From contig JAZBRS010000049.1 in assembly GCA_037176725.1 (NCBI GenBank), forward strand, positions 14,216,001-14,280,000: a DNA stretch of 64,000 nt. The letters are read 5' to 3'. A program made the position numbers and the translations under genes. The notes beneath the pieces were generated by a model. The model saw only the letters and a program-made list of their open reading frames with translations. It had not been told where the DNA came from and did not search any database. Origin of the DNA: Posidonia oceanica (Eukaryota; Streptophyta; Magnoliopsida; Alismatales; Posidoniaceae). Positions 21,355-33,100 of the stretch are shown here, piece after piece (within the stretch, counting starts at the first letter, position 1; each line of letters opens with the position of its first letter).

Positions 21355-22430
21355 AAGGTGACGGGCTTATCGTCCGGATAGTTTACGGTCCTATCAACCG
21401 GGAGTGACAGTTTACGGTCCTGTCAACCGGAGCAGTTGTGAGTGATAGTTACTGGATATCAGCCGTATAACATGGTTGTGGGTGATAGTTTAGGAGTATC
21501 AGCCTAACGACAGTTTACGGTCCTGTCAACCGGTGGATAGTTTACAGACCTATCAATTGGAGGATAGTTTACAGACCTATCAACTGGAACCCACAAACCA
21601 TGAGGGATAGTTACTGGATATCAGCCGTATAACGCAATGCCGGATAGTTTACAGTCTATCATCTGGAACAACAGTTTACGGTCCTGTCAACCGGCGGATA
21701 GTTTACAGACCTATCAACTGGAGGATAGTTTACAGTCCTATCAACTGGAAACGGCATTGCGAGGGACAGTTACTGGATGTCAGCCGTATAACATCATTGC
21801 GCGTGGTAGTTTACAGTCCTACCAACTGGTGGATAGTTTACAGACCTATCAACTGGAGCGACAGTTTACGGTCCTGTCAACCGGTGGATAGTTTACAGAC
21901 CTATCAACTGGAAACGCGCAATGATGAGGGATAGTTACTGGATATCAGCCGTATAATGCAATTGCGGGTGATAGTTTAGGAGTATCAGCCTAACGACAGT
22001 TTACGGTCCTGTCAACCGGTGGATAGTTTACAGACCTATCAACTGGAGGATAGTTTACAGACCTATCAACTGGAAACCGCAATTGCAAGGGACAGTTACT
22101 GGATGTCAGCCGTATAACGTAATTGCACGTGATAGTTTAGGAGTATCAGCCTAACGACAGTTTACGGTCCTGTCAACCGGTGGATAGTTTATAGACCTAT
22201 CAACTGGAAAAGTGCAATTACGAGGGACAGTTACTGGATGTCAGCCGTATAACACAACTGCGGGCCGACCATGGATCGACCAGAAGATAGTTTAGGATTA
22301 TCAGCCTGAGATAGTTTCGGATATCAGCCTAGCACGAGTGATTGATAGATGATAGTTTAGGAATATCAGCCTGAGATAGTTTCGGATATCAGCCTAGCAC
22401 GAGTGATTGATTGATTGATAAGAGGGGGCA
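21355..22430. repeat. Multi-stem hairpin array of element C (about 180-bp higher-order units)
   Basis: Five consecutive units have outer arms at 21471-21483/21589-21602, 21633-21642/21752-21761, 21792-21804/21914-21926, 21957-21969/22076-22087 and 22118-22128/22212-22222. Every unit has its own arm sequence, complementary within the unit: CGCAATGCCG/CGGCATTGCG, CATCATTGCGCGT/ACGCGCAATGATG, CGTAATTGCAC/GTGCAATTACG. Between the arms sit three or four small hairpins of the form GATAG-TTTACAGAC-CTATC with matched variants GACAG/CTGTC and GGTAG/CTACC. Units are joined by a linker with GATA…TATC or GACA…TGTC. The folded form would be a chain of multi-way junctions. Confidence 0.85.
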
Positions 22431-22504
22431 AGATCATGATGAGAATGATAAGATATCGGACTTATCGGCCGGCAAAGAGGGGATGAGGTAATGATGAGAA
22501 GTTG

Positions 22505-23050
22505 ATCTAAAGAGGGGGATGAGATCATGATGAGAAGCTAAGCTAAAGAGGGGGATGAGATCATGATGAGAAATTAAGCTAAAGAGGGGGATGAGATCAT
22601 GATGAGAAATTAATCTAAAGAGGGGGATGAGATCATGATGAGAAATTAGTCTAAAGAGGGGGATGAGATCATGATGAGAAATTAGTCTAAAGAGGGGGAT
22701 GAGATCATGATGAGAAACTAAGCTAAAGAGGGGGATGAGATCATGACGAGAAGCTGAGCTAAAGAGGGGGATGAGATCATGATGAGAAATTAATCTAAAG
22801 AGGGGGATGAGATCATGATGAGAAATTAAGCTAAAGAGGGCGATGAGATCATGATGAGAAGTTAAGCTAAAGAGGGGGATGAGATCATGATGAGAAATTA
22901 ACCTAAAGAGGGGGATGAGGTCATGATGAGAGATTAACCTAAAGAGGGGGATGAGATCATGATGAGAAGTTATCCTAAAGAGGGAGATGAGATCATGATG
23001 AGAAATTAAGCTAAAGAGGGGGATGAGATCATGATGAGAAGTGTTGATTG
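22505..23050. repeat. 36-bp minisatellite
   Basis: About 15 copies of a 36-bp unit with the core ggatgagatcatgatgagaa, differing at a few sites. As 36 is a multiple of three it opens a 305-codon minus-strand frame with a 12-residue repeat (SHHDLIPLFRLI-like). I treat this as a by-product and not a gene, though it lies on the coding strand of C downstream of the ORF1-like gene. Confidence 0.85.
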
Positions 23051-23209
23051 ATAAGATATCGGACTTATTGGCCGGCAAAGAAGGGATAAGGGAATGATGA
23101 GAATGATAAGATATCGGACTTATCGGCCGGCAAAGAAGGGGTAAGGGAATGATGAGAAGAAACCATCCCCATGACGCCAGGAACGTCATAGGGGAAAGGG
23201 GGAGAGAAT

Positions 23210-23284
23210 GATACCATGGGGCGATTAAAAGATGCCCCTGGTGTCGGGATGACACCAGGGGTTGGCCAGCGCGTCCATGGCATC
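23210..23284. repeat. Nested palindrome CCCCTGGTGTC/GACACCAGGGG
   Basis: The inner arms 23235-23245 and 23251-23261 are perfect 11-bp complements around GGGAT. The outer arms 23210-23219 and 23275-23284 pair through CCATGG. A related copy lies at 23780-23856 with inner arms CCCCTGGTATC/GATACCAGGGG (23806-23816, 23822-23832). The GTGTC to GTATC change is compensated on the partner arm. Confidence 0.75.
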
Positions 23285-23299
23285 GAAAGCAGAGAGTGA

Positions 23300-24180
23300 T
23301 GACAAGATTGTCGTGCTTGTCAGACGAGTAGTTTGGGGTACCAGCCCGCAAGGGACTCAGCTGAGGGTGATCAGCTGGGGACTCAGCTGGGGTGACCAGC
23401 CGAGAAAAGTGTCAGGTTGACGGACCTTTCGCCGAGCAGTTTGGGGTGCCAGCCCGCAGAGATAACGATCCAGCTGGAGGCGACCAACTGGGGACTCAGT
23501 TGGGGATGACCAACCGAGAAGGGTGTCAGGTTGACAGACCTTTCACCGAGCAGTTTGGGGTGCCAGCCCGCAGAGATAATGATCCAGCTGGGGGCGACCA
23601 ACTGGGGACTCGACTGCGGATGACCAGTCGAGAAGAGTGTCAGGTTGACGGACCTTTCGCCGAGCAGTTTGGGGTGCTAGCCTGCAGAGATGATGATCCA
23701 GCTGGGGGCGACCAACTGGGGACTCAGCTGGGGATGACCAGCCGAGAAGAGGACTCAGCTGGGGATGATCAGCTGGGGATGATACCACCGGGCGACCAAA
23801 AGATGCCCCTGGTATCAGGATGATACCAGGGGATGGTCGGTGCGCCCTTGGCATCAGGATGCAAAGACAGATAAGCGAGTGGATGAAAGATAGGTTGACG
23901 GACCCATCGCCGAGCAGTTTGGGGTGCCAGCCCACAAGGGACTCAGCTGAGGATGAACAGCTGAGGAGGATGACAGGTTGACGGACCTTTCGCCGGGCAG
24001 TATGGGGTGCCAGCCCGCAGAGATAAGGATCCAGCTGGAGGCGACCAACTGGGGACTCAGCTGGGGATGACCAGCCGAGAAGGGTGTCAGGTTGACAGAC
24101 CTTTCGCCGAGCAGTTTGGGGTGCCAGCCCGCAGAGGACAGTGGTCCAGCCGGGGATGACCAGCTGGGGATGCCGGACGG
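23300..24180. repeat. Direct repeats with 'caggttgacggacctttcgccgagcag' and 'actcagctgggg' words
   Basis: Roughly five 120-bp repeats combine the B-type hairpin unit (loop TTGACGGA; stem now mostly decayed as GTCAGG…CCTTTC) with a CAGCTGGGG/CCAGCTG-rich segment. No gene; short minus-strand frames here are repeat artefacts. Confidence 0.65.
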
Positions 24181-24444
24181 CGGAGCTTGATGTCGCGGGC
24201 CCGCAGATGCTCTGGGCTCCGGATTGGGTGCTGAGGACTTGGCCGCGCTGGGATGTCTGCAAGTCTGATTAGAGGGCCCAAGATAGTAATGATGATGATA
24301 TGCAATGCAGCGAAGAGTCTTGATGTGCAAGCAGAAAGCAGAAACAGTTTCCATTGATATGATCTTGGTAAGTACAATGCCTGCGGCAGGCCAGAAATGT
24401 ACAGCACAATTTGAAAGAAGACCACATGGTGGTCGCACAAGGGT

Positions 24445-25647
24445 CTAGTCAACCCGGGCCTTCTTTGGCTGCCTGGAGTCGGGGAATAAGGGGCCGCCTG
24501 GCGGGACTTCAGTGATTGGCCAGAGCTGTCGGACTTCAGCTTCATAATCAGGAGTGCATCCAGTACCTCTCACAACTGCAACGTCTGTAGATCGGACCCC
24601 ATGCTGCATCAGACTAGCAAGCTTCTTGGTTGGGGCAGTGGTGCTGAGAGGGTAAGTCTGTAGAAGCTCGGGCGCTGTACTGTCAATGAAGGCGCCCTGC
24701 TGGAAGCCGAACTGGCGCATGACCCTGATTGGATGGTACTCTACGCCTGCTGTGAAGCCTGGAAGAATTATCAGCCGCGTGTCACGTGCGCTGAAGAAGA
24801 TTGTGAATGGCTCTGCTGCAGAGGGAATGATGCGCCAGATTACAGCGTCGTCAGTCAGTGCTGACAGCCTCTCGTACTCGTCTTTGACGCTCTTGTCTAC
24901 TCTGGTACGGGCGCTGCTGCAGTAGGCTTCGAAAGCATGCACTTGAGGGCGCAGAAAGTCCAGCTCTAAGTGCGCGGTCAGCCAGACTTGTATAAGTGCT
25001 CCGCAACCGTGGAAGTGGCGGCAGCGATGAGAAATGCGGTCCAGCCCGCGATAAGTCTCTGCCAAGACAACTGGTGCCAGATCCATGTGCTGGGTCACCA
25101 CAGCTAGTGCAATTTCTGTGACCTCGATGGCCACTGTCAGTCGGCCATGAGTAAAGATTAGTTCGCCCAGAAAGTGGATGACGAATCCCCGGAGCCACAG
25201 CTCATCTCCGAGGTCAGCACGCTTGTTCAAGATATCATCAAAGTGTGCAAGGCGAAGCATAGGCTCTGGTCCACTGGTGCAGATTAGCTTCTGTTGGCAG
25301 TCTTGAGTGGAGAGTCCAGTTAGTTGGTTCAGGACCCGGAGATATCCGTCGTGCCTCATGAAAATAGGCGGCCCCAAGATCTTTGAAAAGCCGCATATCC
25401 GACGCACCTCTTCCAGTGTAGGTGTCAGCTCAGTTTTGTTGAAGCAGAAGACATGATGCGCCGGCTTCCAGAATCTCGCGGCGGCACACAGAAGGTGGCG
25501 GCTGACCTCCACATCAGCAGCCTTTAGCAGCTTGGTTGGTATGCCCCACAGGCGCAACTTTTCACAGTCCCGTTGAGTGAGCCTGCTGATCCATTCTCGC
25601 AGGGTTTCCGAGCAGTGTGCGGGAGTCAGCAGAGTAGGAAAACCCAT
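24445..25647 (-). CDS. ORF1-like protein of element C (DUF7745 / plant-mobile-domain type)
   Basis: Intact, 400 codons, ATG at 25647 and TAG at 24445. I recognise the pattern of the extra ORF1 protein of Ogre elements: FCFNKTELTPTLEEV at about residues 77-91, a helical middle, and HCGxLxxVWxxxHL-type text (HFHGCGALIQVWLTAHLELD) near residue 215. The family, related to plant mobile domain proteins, has no settled activity. It ends with a basic tail (QPKKARVD) that could be a nuclear localisation signal. In described Ogre elements this ORF precedes gag; here it follows integrase by 1.5 kb on the same strand. How it is expressed is not evident: splicing or a separate promoter are both possible. 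I am sure of the frame and fairly sure of the family. Confidence 0.75.
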   Translation of the reverse strand: MGFPTLLTPAHCSETLREWISRLTQRDCEKLRLWGIPTKLLKAADVEVSRHLLCAAARFWKPAHHVFCFNKTELTPTLEEVRRICGFSKILGPPIFMRHDGYLRVLNQLTGLSTQDCQQKLICTSGPEPMLRLAHFDDILNKRADLGDELWLRGFVIHFLGELIFTHGRLTVAIEVTEIALAVVTQHMDLAPVVLAETYRGLDRISHRCRHFHGCGALIQVWLTAHLELDFLRPQVHAFEAYCSSARTRVDKSVKDEYERLSALTDDAVIWRIIPSAAEPFTIFFSARDTRLIILPGFTAGVEYHPIRVMRQFGFQQGAFIDSTAPELLQTYPLSTTAPTKKLASLMQHGVRSTDVAVVRGTGCTPDYEAEVRQLWPITEVPPGGPLFPDSRQPKKARVD

Positions 25648-27164
25648 TATACTGGTTGCAGAAGACAGGCTGATTACTGCAAGGCTTGAGAGTACCTGCT
25701 ATCAATAAACAGTCAGACCTCGCAGGCATATAATCTTTGACAACAAGCAGAAACTGAGACTGAAAATGTAGTTCCATATGCATTCAGCAGTTGATAACAG
25801 AACATAGTAGTTAAGCACAAATGAACAAAGGGAATTGGCAGCAGTCCGGTGAATGCGGGGGCAAGGGCCGGCAGGAGATCTGGACCAGCGCAGCTTGAGT
25901 GTCGTCGATGTGTCTCTGCTGGGGAGAGTACTGTCTCAGGGCCAAAGCGCGTTGCAGAGCGGGAGAGATTGGCGGAAGGGGAAAGGAAAGAAAGAAGATG
26001 CAAGAATGTATGATGCAGGTGATATGCTTATGAAGATGAGTAGTATGCTTAGATGGATGAGTATGCTTGAATGGATGGATATGCTTGGGTGGATGCTTGA
26101 GTGCCCTCAGCGTACGGAGTGCTTTGGTGCCTGCTGCAGAGGAAGGGAGTGGTCCTTGACTCACTGGGCCCTACTCAGACTCTCGGCTTATTGGTGGCGC
26201 TCCGGAACAGGTTGTTGGCATTATACAGGTGGTGATGTGGTGAGGACAGGCTACTGGCTGCACTCTCAGGACCTACACCTATTCTTTCAGCTCTCTTTTT
26301 TTTGAAAGGTTTCTCCCTCATAGGTATGCAGTCTTTCTCTGCCCCTAGTTAGGAGAAGGTATGTGTTTGCTCTTGGGAGGATGTGGTAGACCCCTTTTCC
26401 AGGCTTGACATGCTGGGGATCTCTAGTAAAGTATGGGGGATAACGGTGCCTGTGTTTTTTTGGGCTAGCTTTGCCTTTTTCTTCTTCTTTTTTTTTTGTT
26501 TTGCTTGCTTTTCTCCTTTTTTGTTTTTGTTTTTGTTCGATCTCTTTTTTCTTCTTTTTTTTTTTGCTTGATCTTTTTCCTCTTTTTATTTTAGGCTTCT
26601 GCTATCCCCATTCTGGTGGCAAAAGAAGAGTGCTTGAAATGTCATAGATTCAGGTTTTGGGTCTGCTGTGTGATGGGTAGAAGGAGCAGGGTTAGACTGC
26701 ACACCCCTATCTCTAGGGCCTGCTTCTGTCTTCGTCTTCTGTTCCTCGGAGGTGCCCAAACCTAGATGTCTATTCTCACTTTTTTCAAGCTCACAACCTA
26801 ACATTTTTTCTCCCTCAGAGGTGTATGTCCTTGTGAGATTGGGCAGTTCGCCTGTCCTTATTGGTGGTGGCTTCCTCACTTGCTAAGACATCTAAGTAGT
26901 TCCAGGTGAGGCAGGGTGACTCTTTCCAGAGCAGGCAAGCACTTCCGGTTGTCATCACCGGGCAAGAGATGTGATGTTTGAGAGGATGTCGATGATGATT
27001 TGAAAAGAAAGGGTGCAAGAGCTGAAAGGATGATGATGATGATTTGAAAAGAAAAGGTGCAAGAGCTGAGAGGATGATGATGATGATTTGAAAGGAAATG
27101 AAGTAAGAAGGCGAGAATGTAAATGCAAGCGGGAGAAGGGCGTCTACAACGGGGCCGCTTTCGG
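25648..27164 (-). other. Spacer between integrase and the ORF1-like gene
   Basis: No gene seen. It holds a T-rich run (26450-26590, purine-rich in the element RNA), short ATGCTTGGATGG repeats (26020-26100) and three copies of a 'gatgatgatgatttgaaa' repeat (26986-27100). It could be an intron or internal promoter region feeding the ORF1-like gene; nothing in the sequence decides this. Confidence 0.5.
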
Positions 27165-30100
27165 CTACTGATAGTATTTCTTCAGATAGCAGAGGTTGAC
27201 GGGCTCAGACTGCTCGACCTGGTCCATATCCTCAAGAGTTACAGCGCCTCCCGAAAAGATTTGCTTGACCACAAAGGGGCCACGCCAATTGGGTCGGAAT
27301 TTCCCTCGACCGTCAGGCAAATGAATGGCGCGCAAGACAAGGTCCCCTGGCTGGAAGCTTCTGGGCTGGACCTTCTTCAAGAATGCTCTGGCCATCCGCT
27401 TCTGATAGCAGTGAGCGTTGTGCATGGCTTGCAATCTGCGCTCATCAATCAAGTTCAGTTAAACGCAGCGGTCTTCGACCCATTCTGCTTCTTCCAACTC
27501 AGCTTCCCGCAGGATTCGCAAAGAGGGGATCTCCACTTCAACAGGTAACACCGCTTCCATGCCGTACACCAGAGAGTACGGGGTGGCTCCTGTAGAGGTC
27601 CGGATTGATGTCCTGTACGCCCAGAGTGCGTACGGGAGCTTGTCGTGCCAATCCTTGTGGATTTCTGCCATTTTCTTCAGGATCTTAACAATGTTCTTTT
27701 TTGCAGATTCCACTGCTCCGTTCATCTGAGGCCGATAAGGCGAGGATCGATGGTGCTTGATCTTGAGACTTTGCAGGTATTCTTCGATCCTTTTGGCAAT
27801 GAAGTTTGAGCCGTTATCAGAGATGACAGAGTGCGGGACCCCATATCGGGCAACAATATTGTTTCTGATGAATTTTTCTGTTGCCGCAGCGGTGACTGTC
27901 CTGTAAGAGGCTGCTTCCACCCACTTGGTAAAGTAATCGATCGCTACCAGAATGTAACGATAACCATTTGAAGCAGCAGGGTGGATGGCGCCGATGACAT
28001 CGATCCCCCAGGTGGAGAAAGGCCATGGCGAAGACATGTTGTGCAGCTGATGCGGAGGGGCCTTGATGAAGTTTCCATGGATTTGACAGTTGTGGCATCT
28101 ACGCACGAACCGGCAGCAGTCGGCTTCCATGGTCTGCCAGAAATAACCTTGCAGCATGATCTTCTTGGCCAGGAGGACGCCGTTCATGTGCGGGCTACAG
28201 GTCCCCGCATGCACTTGGAGTATCAGCGTGTCCGCCTCCGATTTGTTCAGGCAGCGCAGTAGCATCTGATTGTATGATCTTCTGTACAACTGCCCGGCCC
28301 CTAACACATACTTTGACGCCAGACGCGCCAAAGTTCTCTTGTCTGTTGCCGTGGTATCAGGAGGAAAGCTACCAGACTCCAGGAAAGATTTTATGTCTTG
28401 ATACCAAGGCTGCCCCTCTGCGGGATCCGCTTCCTCTATGCTCATGCAGTATGCAGGCTGTTCAATGCGGGTGACTGATACATCCACAGTGCTGTCTTCT
28501 GAAATGGTGAGCCAGGATGCCAGAGTTGCTAGTGCGTCTGCATACGTGTTCTTTGCTCTGTTCAGGTACGTGAAGCGGATGCTCTTGAACTGTTCCATCA
28601 GCCTCAGCAGGTGTTCGTGATACGGCACAAGCTTGGGATCTTTTGTCTTCCATTCGCCGTTCACTTGAGAAATCACCAGCATGGCATCACCGTGCACATG
28701 CAGCTTCTACGCCTTATGCTCAAGGGCGACTTTCAACCCCAGGATGCACGCTTCGTACTCTGCTTCGTTGTTTGTGCAGGTGAAAGTCAGCTTCCTTGCG
28801 AAAGGAGTCATCTGTCCTTGGGGCGTGGTCAGCACTGCGCCTACGCCTCGGCCCTTCTTGTTGACTGCACCATCAAAGTAGAGCTGCCATTCCTCTGCTT
28901 CTTCAGGATCTTTCTGCTCAGAGTCCTCCATTGCAAAGAGAATGTCTTCATCAGGGAACTGCGTCTGGAGGGGTTGGTATTCAGGCAGAGGGAGGTCAGC
29001 AAGATGGTCTGCCACTGCTTGACCCTTCATGGACTTCTGTGTGACAAAGGTGATGTCGTACTGAGACAATAACACCTGCCACTTAGCACATCTGCCCACC
29101 ATCGCCGGCTTCTGAAAGAGGAACTTGATAGGATCATGCCGGCATAAGAGCTGCACTGGGTATGCCATCAAGTAATGCCTCAGCTTCTGTGCAGCCCAGA
29201 CAAGTGACAAGCAAGTCTTCTCTAGTGTTGTGTACCTGGCTTCACATTCATTAAATTTCTTGCTCAGGTAGTAGATGGCGCGCTCCTTCCTACCAGATTC
29301 GTCATGTTGGCCCAAGACGGCGCCCATGGAATGCTGCGTGGTAGAAAGGTAGAGAAGCAAAGGTCTCCCCGGCGTAGGCGGGACCAGGACAGGAGGCTTG
29401 ATCAACAGCTGCTTGATCTTGGCAAATGCAGCCTGACACTCCTCGCTCCAGTGAATCTGCGCATTCTTCCTCAAGAGCTTGAATATGGGTTCGCAGATGG
29501 GCGTAAGCTGTGCAATGAAGCGACTGATATATTGTAAACGCCCAAGCAGACTTCTGACTTCTTTTTCAGTCCTAGGGGGTGGCATGTCCACGATGTCTTG
29601 TGCTTTCAACGGGTCCACCTCAATCCCCCTTTGGCTAACAATGTAGCCGAGCAATTTGCCAGAAGATACCCCGAATACGCACTTCTTGGGATTCAGGCGC
29701 AGCTTGTATTTCCGTAGACGGTCAAAGAGCTTTCTGAGACAGGCAAGATGATCCTCGGGCTCTTTGATTTTGGCAATCATATCGTCTACATAGACCTCCA
29801 CTTCTTGGTGCATGAGGTCGTGGAATAGCGCAGTCATGGCCCTCTGGTAGGTTGCACCAGCATTCTTCAGGCCGAACGGCATGACTTGGTAGCAGAAGAC
29901 TCCCCAAGGGGTGATGAATGAAGTCTTTTCCATGTCTTCTTCTGCCATTTTGATCTGATTGTATCCAGAAAAGCCGTCCATGAAGGAGAGCATTTTGTGG
30001 CCCGCTGTATTGTCGACTAGGACGTCAATGTGGGGCAATGGAAAGTCGTCCTTGGGACTCGCCTTGTTCAGGTCCCTGTAGTCGATGCAGATCCGGATTC

Positions 30101-33100
30101 GGCCATCTTTCTTGGGCACAGGTACAATGTTTGCCAGCCATTCAGGGTAAAGAACGACCTTCAGAAAGTTGACTCCAAGCTGCTTCATTATCTCTTCTTT
30201 AATCATGAGCAGCCACAGCGGTCGCCATCTTCTTAGCTTCTGCTTTACTGGCTTGGCATCTGGATTTAAGGGCAGATTGTGCACCACTATCTCTATGTCA
30301 AGGCCGACCATATCTTCATAACCCCAGGCGAAGTCATCCGCATATTCCCTCAGGAATGCAATGAATTCTGCTCGAGCCTGGGCAGACAGCTGGGCACTGA
30401 TGCAAACTTCTCTGACTTCCTCAGCCGTGCCAATGTTAACAACCTCCGTTTCTTCTTCGACATGGAGGTTGGGGCCTTCTGGGTCGTCGTCATAGGGCCG
30501 GAACTCGGGCAAAGGTTCGTCAGTCTCATCTATGCCCGTATCATCCTCTTCTCCATAAGCAATAAGTTCTGAGAGGATCTCTTTCTCAAAAGAAGGACTT
30601 GTGACGTTGAAAGAGTGTATGTGTTCCGCTGCTTGGCCCTGGTGACGTTTCAGGATGGTCACGCTCACTCGAGTATTCTTGTAGCCTCGGTGCGCGACCT
30701 CCGTCCCAGCAACTCCTTCTACTGCTTGCTCTGGCCTGACTGACTCTGCTGAGTGCTCTGCTGATTCTGCTGAGGGCTCAACTGACTCTACTGCTGATAC
30801 TGCTGACTGCTCTGCTGACTGTGCTGCTGAGGCTGCTGAGGCATTCTGCTCTGCTGCTGCTATATTTACTGCTGATGCTCTCCCCTCTGGGTCTTCTAGT
30901 ATGCTCGTGGAGGATACGCCGGACTGGCGGCTGATCTGGTCACTGCCGCTTGATGCATTGCTCAGGTGAGGCATGGGTTGCACAAACCACCTAGACCCGC
31001 CTTCTGGTTGAAGAGTGATGAGCTCATCTGGTCTAGGGGAGTCCGGTGCTGCTGAGTCTTCTAGGACCATGATAGAAGCATGGTCCTCTTGCAGAGGAGG
31101 ATCCGTGACTACGGCTTTTCCTTTCCTTTCTGCAGCTTGATGCTCTGCCAGGTCTTCTGTTATCGACTTGATCTGTTCTTGATAGAGTAGCTCTAAGTCG
31201 GACATCCAAGAATCGACCTGGGCTTCTATCGCCGCTCCTTCTTCCTCGTCTGAGGGGGAGTCGACGTAGTAGGCGCCGGGGGCCTGCGGCACTGGCCCGG
31301 CTGCGAGATGGATCGCCGCTCTTGGAGTCTGCATGATCTGGTTCACGGGCGCGTCCGCTGATGGCAGTTCAGATGTAGAAGGCCCAAATAGACAGGCCAG
31401 CGGTGCTGCTGATGGATAAGCTTCCAGGGTCACTGTCGGAGAGTAAGCAGGGGTGCTCTTTGGAGGGCTCAAGGGCCTGGAGAGTGTAGTGCTCAGTTGG
31501 CCTTTTGTATCGGGCCGTAACTGAGAGAGCGCAGCCTCTGACACCATGGGGTCTTGCCATGAGAGCTGCTGCAGGTCGTCAGGAGAATGCGGAGCGGACT
31601 GCGCCAGCTGCATTCCTGAAGATGATGTTGAGGGAGCGGGCTGGGCCACGCTGCCGACTGAGTTGATGGACTGCCCCTCCAGAGATGGGGGCAGTGGCAC
31701 TGATGTGTCTGTGACCGCTGGTAGCATGCTTGGTTCTGCCAAAGGGAGTGTCTCTGACTCCTGCACTGCTGCTGACTGATCTTGAGAAGTTGTTGTGGCT
31801 GCTGAAAGATGAGAACTTGAATCTGCCACAGGGCCTGCTGAGCTGCCTGCTGTTTCTGCCAGAGGGGGAGCTAAATAAACTGACTGTGGGGCCTCTGCTC
31901 TGGCTACTGTTTCTGCTGAGCTGATTGGGACTGCCTCCGTTGCATCAGACTGCTCCTCATCCGAGTAGTAGTCCTCAATACACACCCAATCCTCTGCCGG
32001 CGCTGTAGCTTGGTAGTCGGTTGATCCCAGAATTCCTGCACTGGTAAAGTTAGTGAGGTCTCTGGGAATGGCTGGCGCACGATCTCTGAGCTGGAAGCAG
32101 TGATCTTCGTTGAGCTTTGGTTCGTAGCCGAGACCTTCAGATTTCCTCCGCTCCACTGCTACGATCGGCTCCGCGATCCCTTGGCCGTAACGCCCGAGCG
32201 GCGTACCCTTTGTGTAACCCCACCTGTGACATACATTCTCGACCATTCGAAAGGGGTTATTGTGAACGGTGAAGGAGTTGACACGTTCAAGATCAGGAAC
32301 GAAGTTAACTGGCTCGCACCGGTTAACGCGATAAAGGGCTTCGGAAGTCTCGGGGTCAAACGGGATGGATTGCGAAGACACGGGAGATACTGCTTCAATC
32401 CGCTCCTTCTCAAAGTTCTCCGCCATGACGACAATGACATCGTCGCCGCGACGGTACTTTATCATTCGATGGAGGGTCGAAGGAAGGACCTGATGCTTGT
32501 GAAGCCAAGGGCGCCCAAGCAGAAGATTGAAGTTAGGCTTCAAGTCGACGACATAGAATTCTACGTCGAAGACGACCGGACCGATAGCCAGGGGGATAAT
32601 CAGAATCCCTAGAGCGTCATGGTGAGTGTTGTCAAAGGCTGTCATTCCCTTCACGGCTGGCGTGATGTCCTCGGCTTTGAATCCGAGCTTGGTTGCAGTA
32701 CGCAAGGGGTAGACATTAAGGCCTGACCCGTTATCAACCAACGTTAGGGGAATGCGAAAGTTTTTGAACTGCACCATGACGAATAGGGGCTGGTTGTGAT
32801 TAATCCCTGCCGGAGGCAGCTCATCACTCGTGAAAGAGATGACCTGGGGCTCCGCGATTAACCCAACCATGCTCTCCAAGGCAGAAGGCTCAATGGACTG
32901 GGACACACGAGCAGCCTGGAACACACGAAGAAAAGCCTCGCGGTGCTCGACAGAAGTGTGGATCAAATCCCAGATGGAGATGTCGGCTTTAACCTTCTTA
33001 AGCTGGGAAGTTAGGTCTGCTTTAGGTTGGCTTCTCCTAGCAGCTGGAGGGGTGATTCTAGCAGGTTCTAAAGGGGTAGTGGCAGGAAGCTGGGTTACTA

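Noticed and set aside
21355..23060. CRISPR array
   Set aside because: Repeat and spacer pattern is superficial; repeats are variable, spacers are themselves repeats, there are no cas genes, and the context is a plant retrotransposon.
22434..23351. 305-codon minus-strand frame with 12-residue repeats
   Set aside because: A product of the 36-bp minisatellite, with no non-repeat domain and no homologue recognised.
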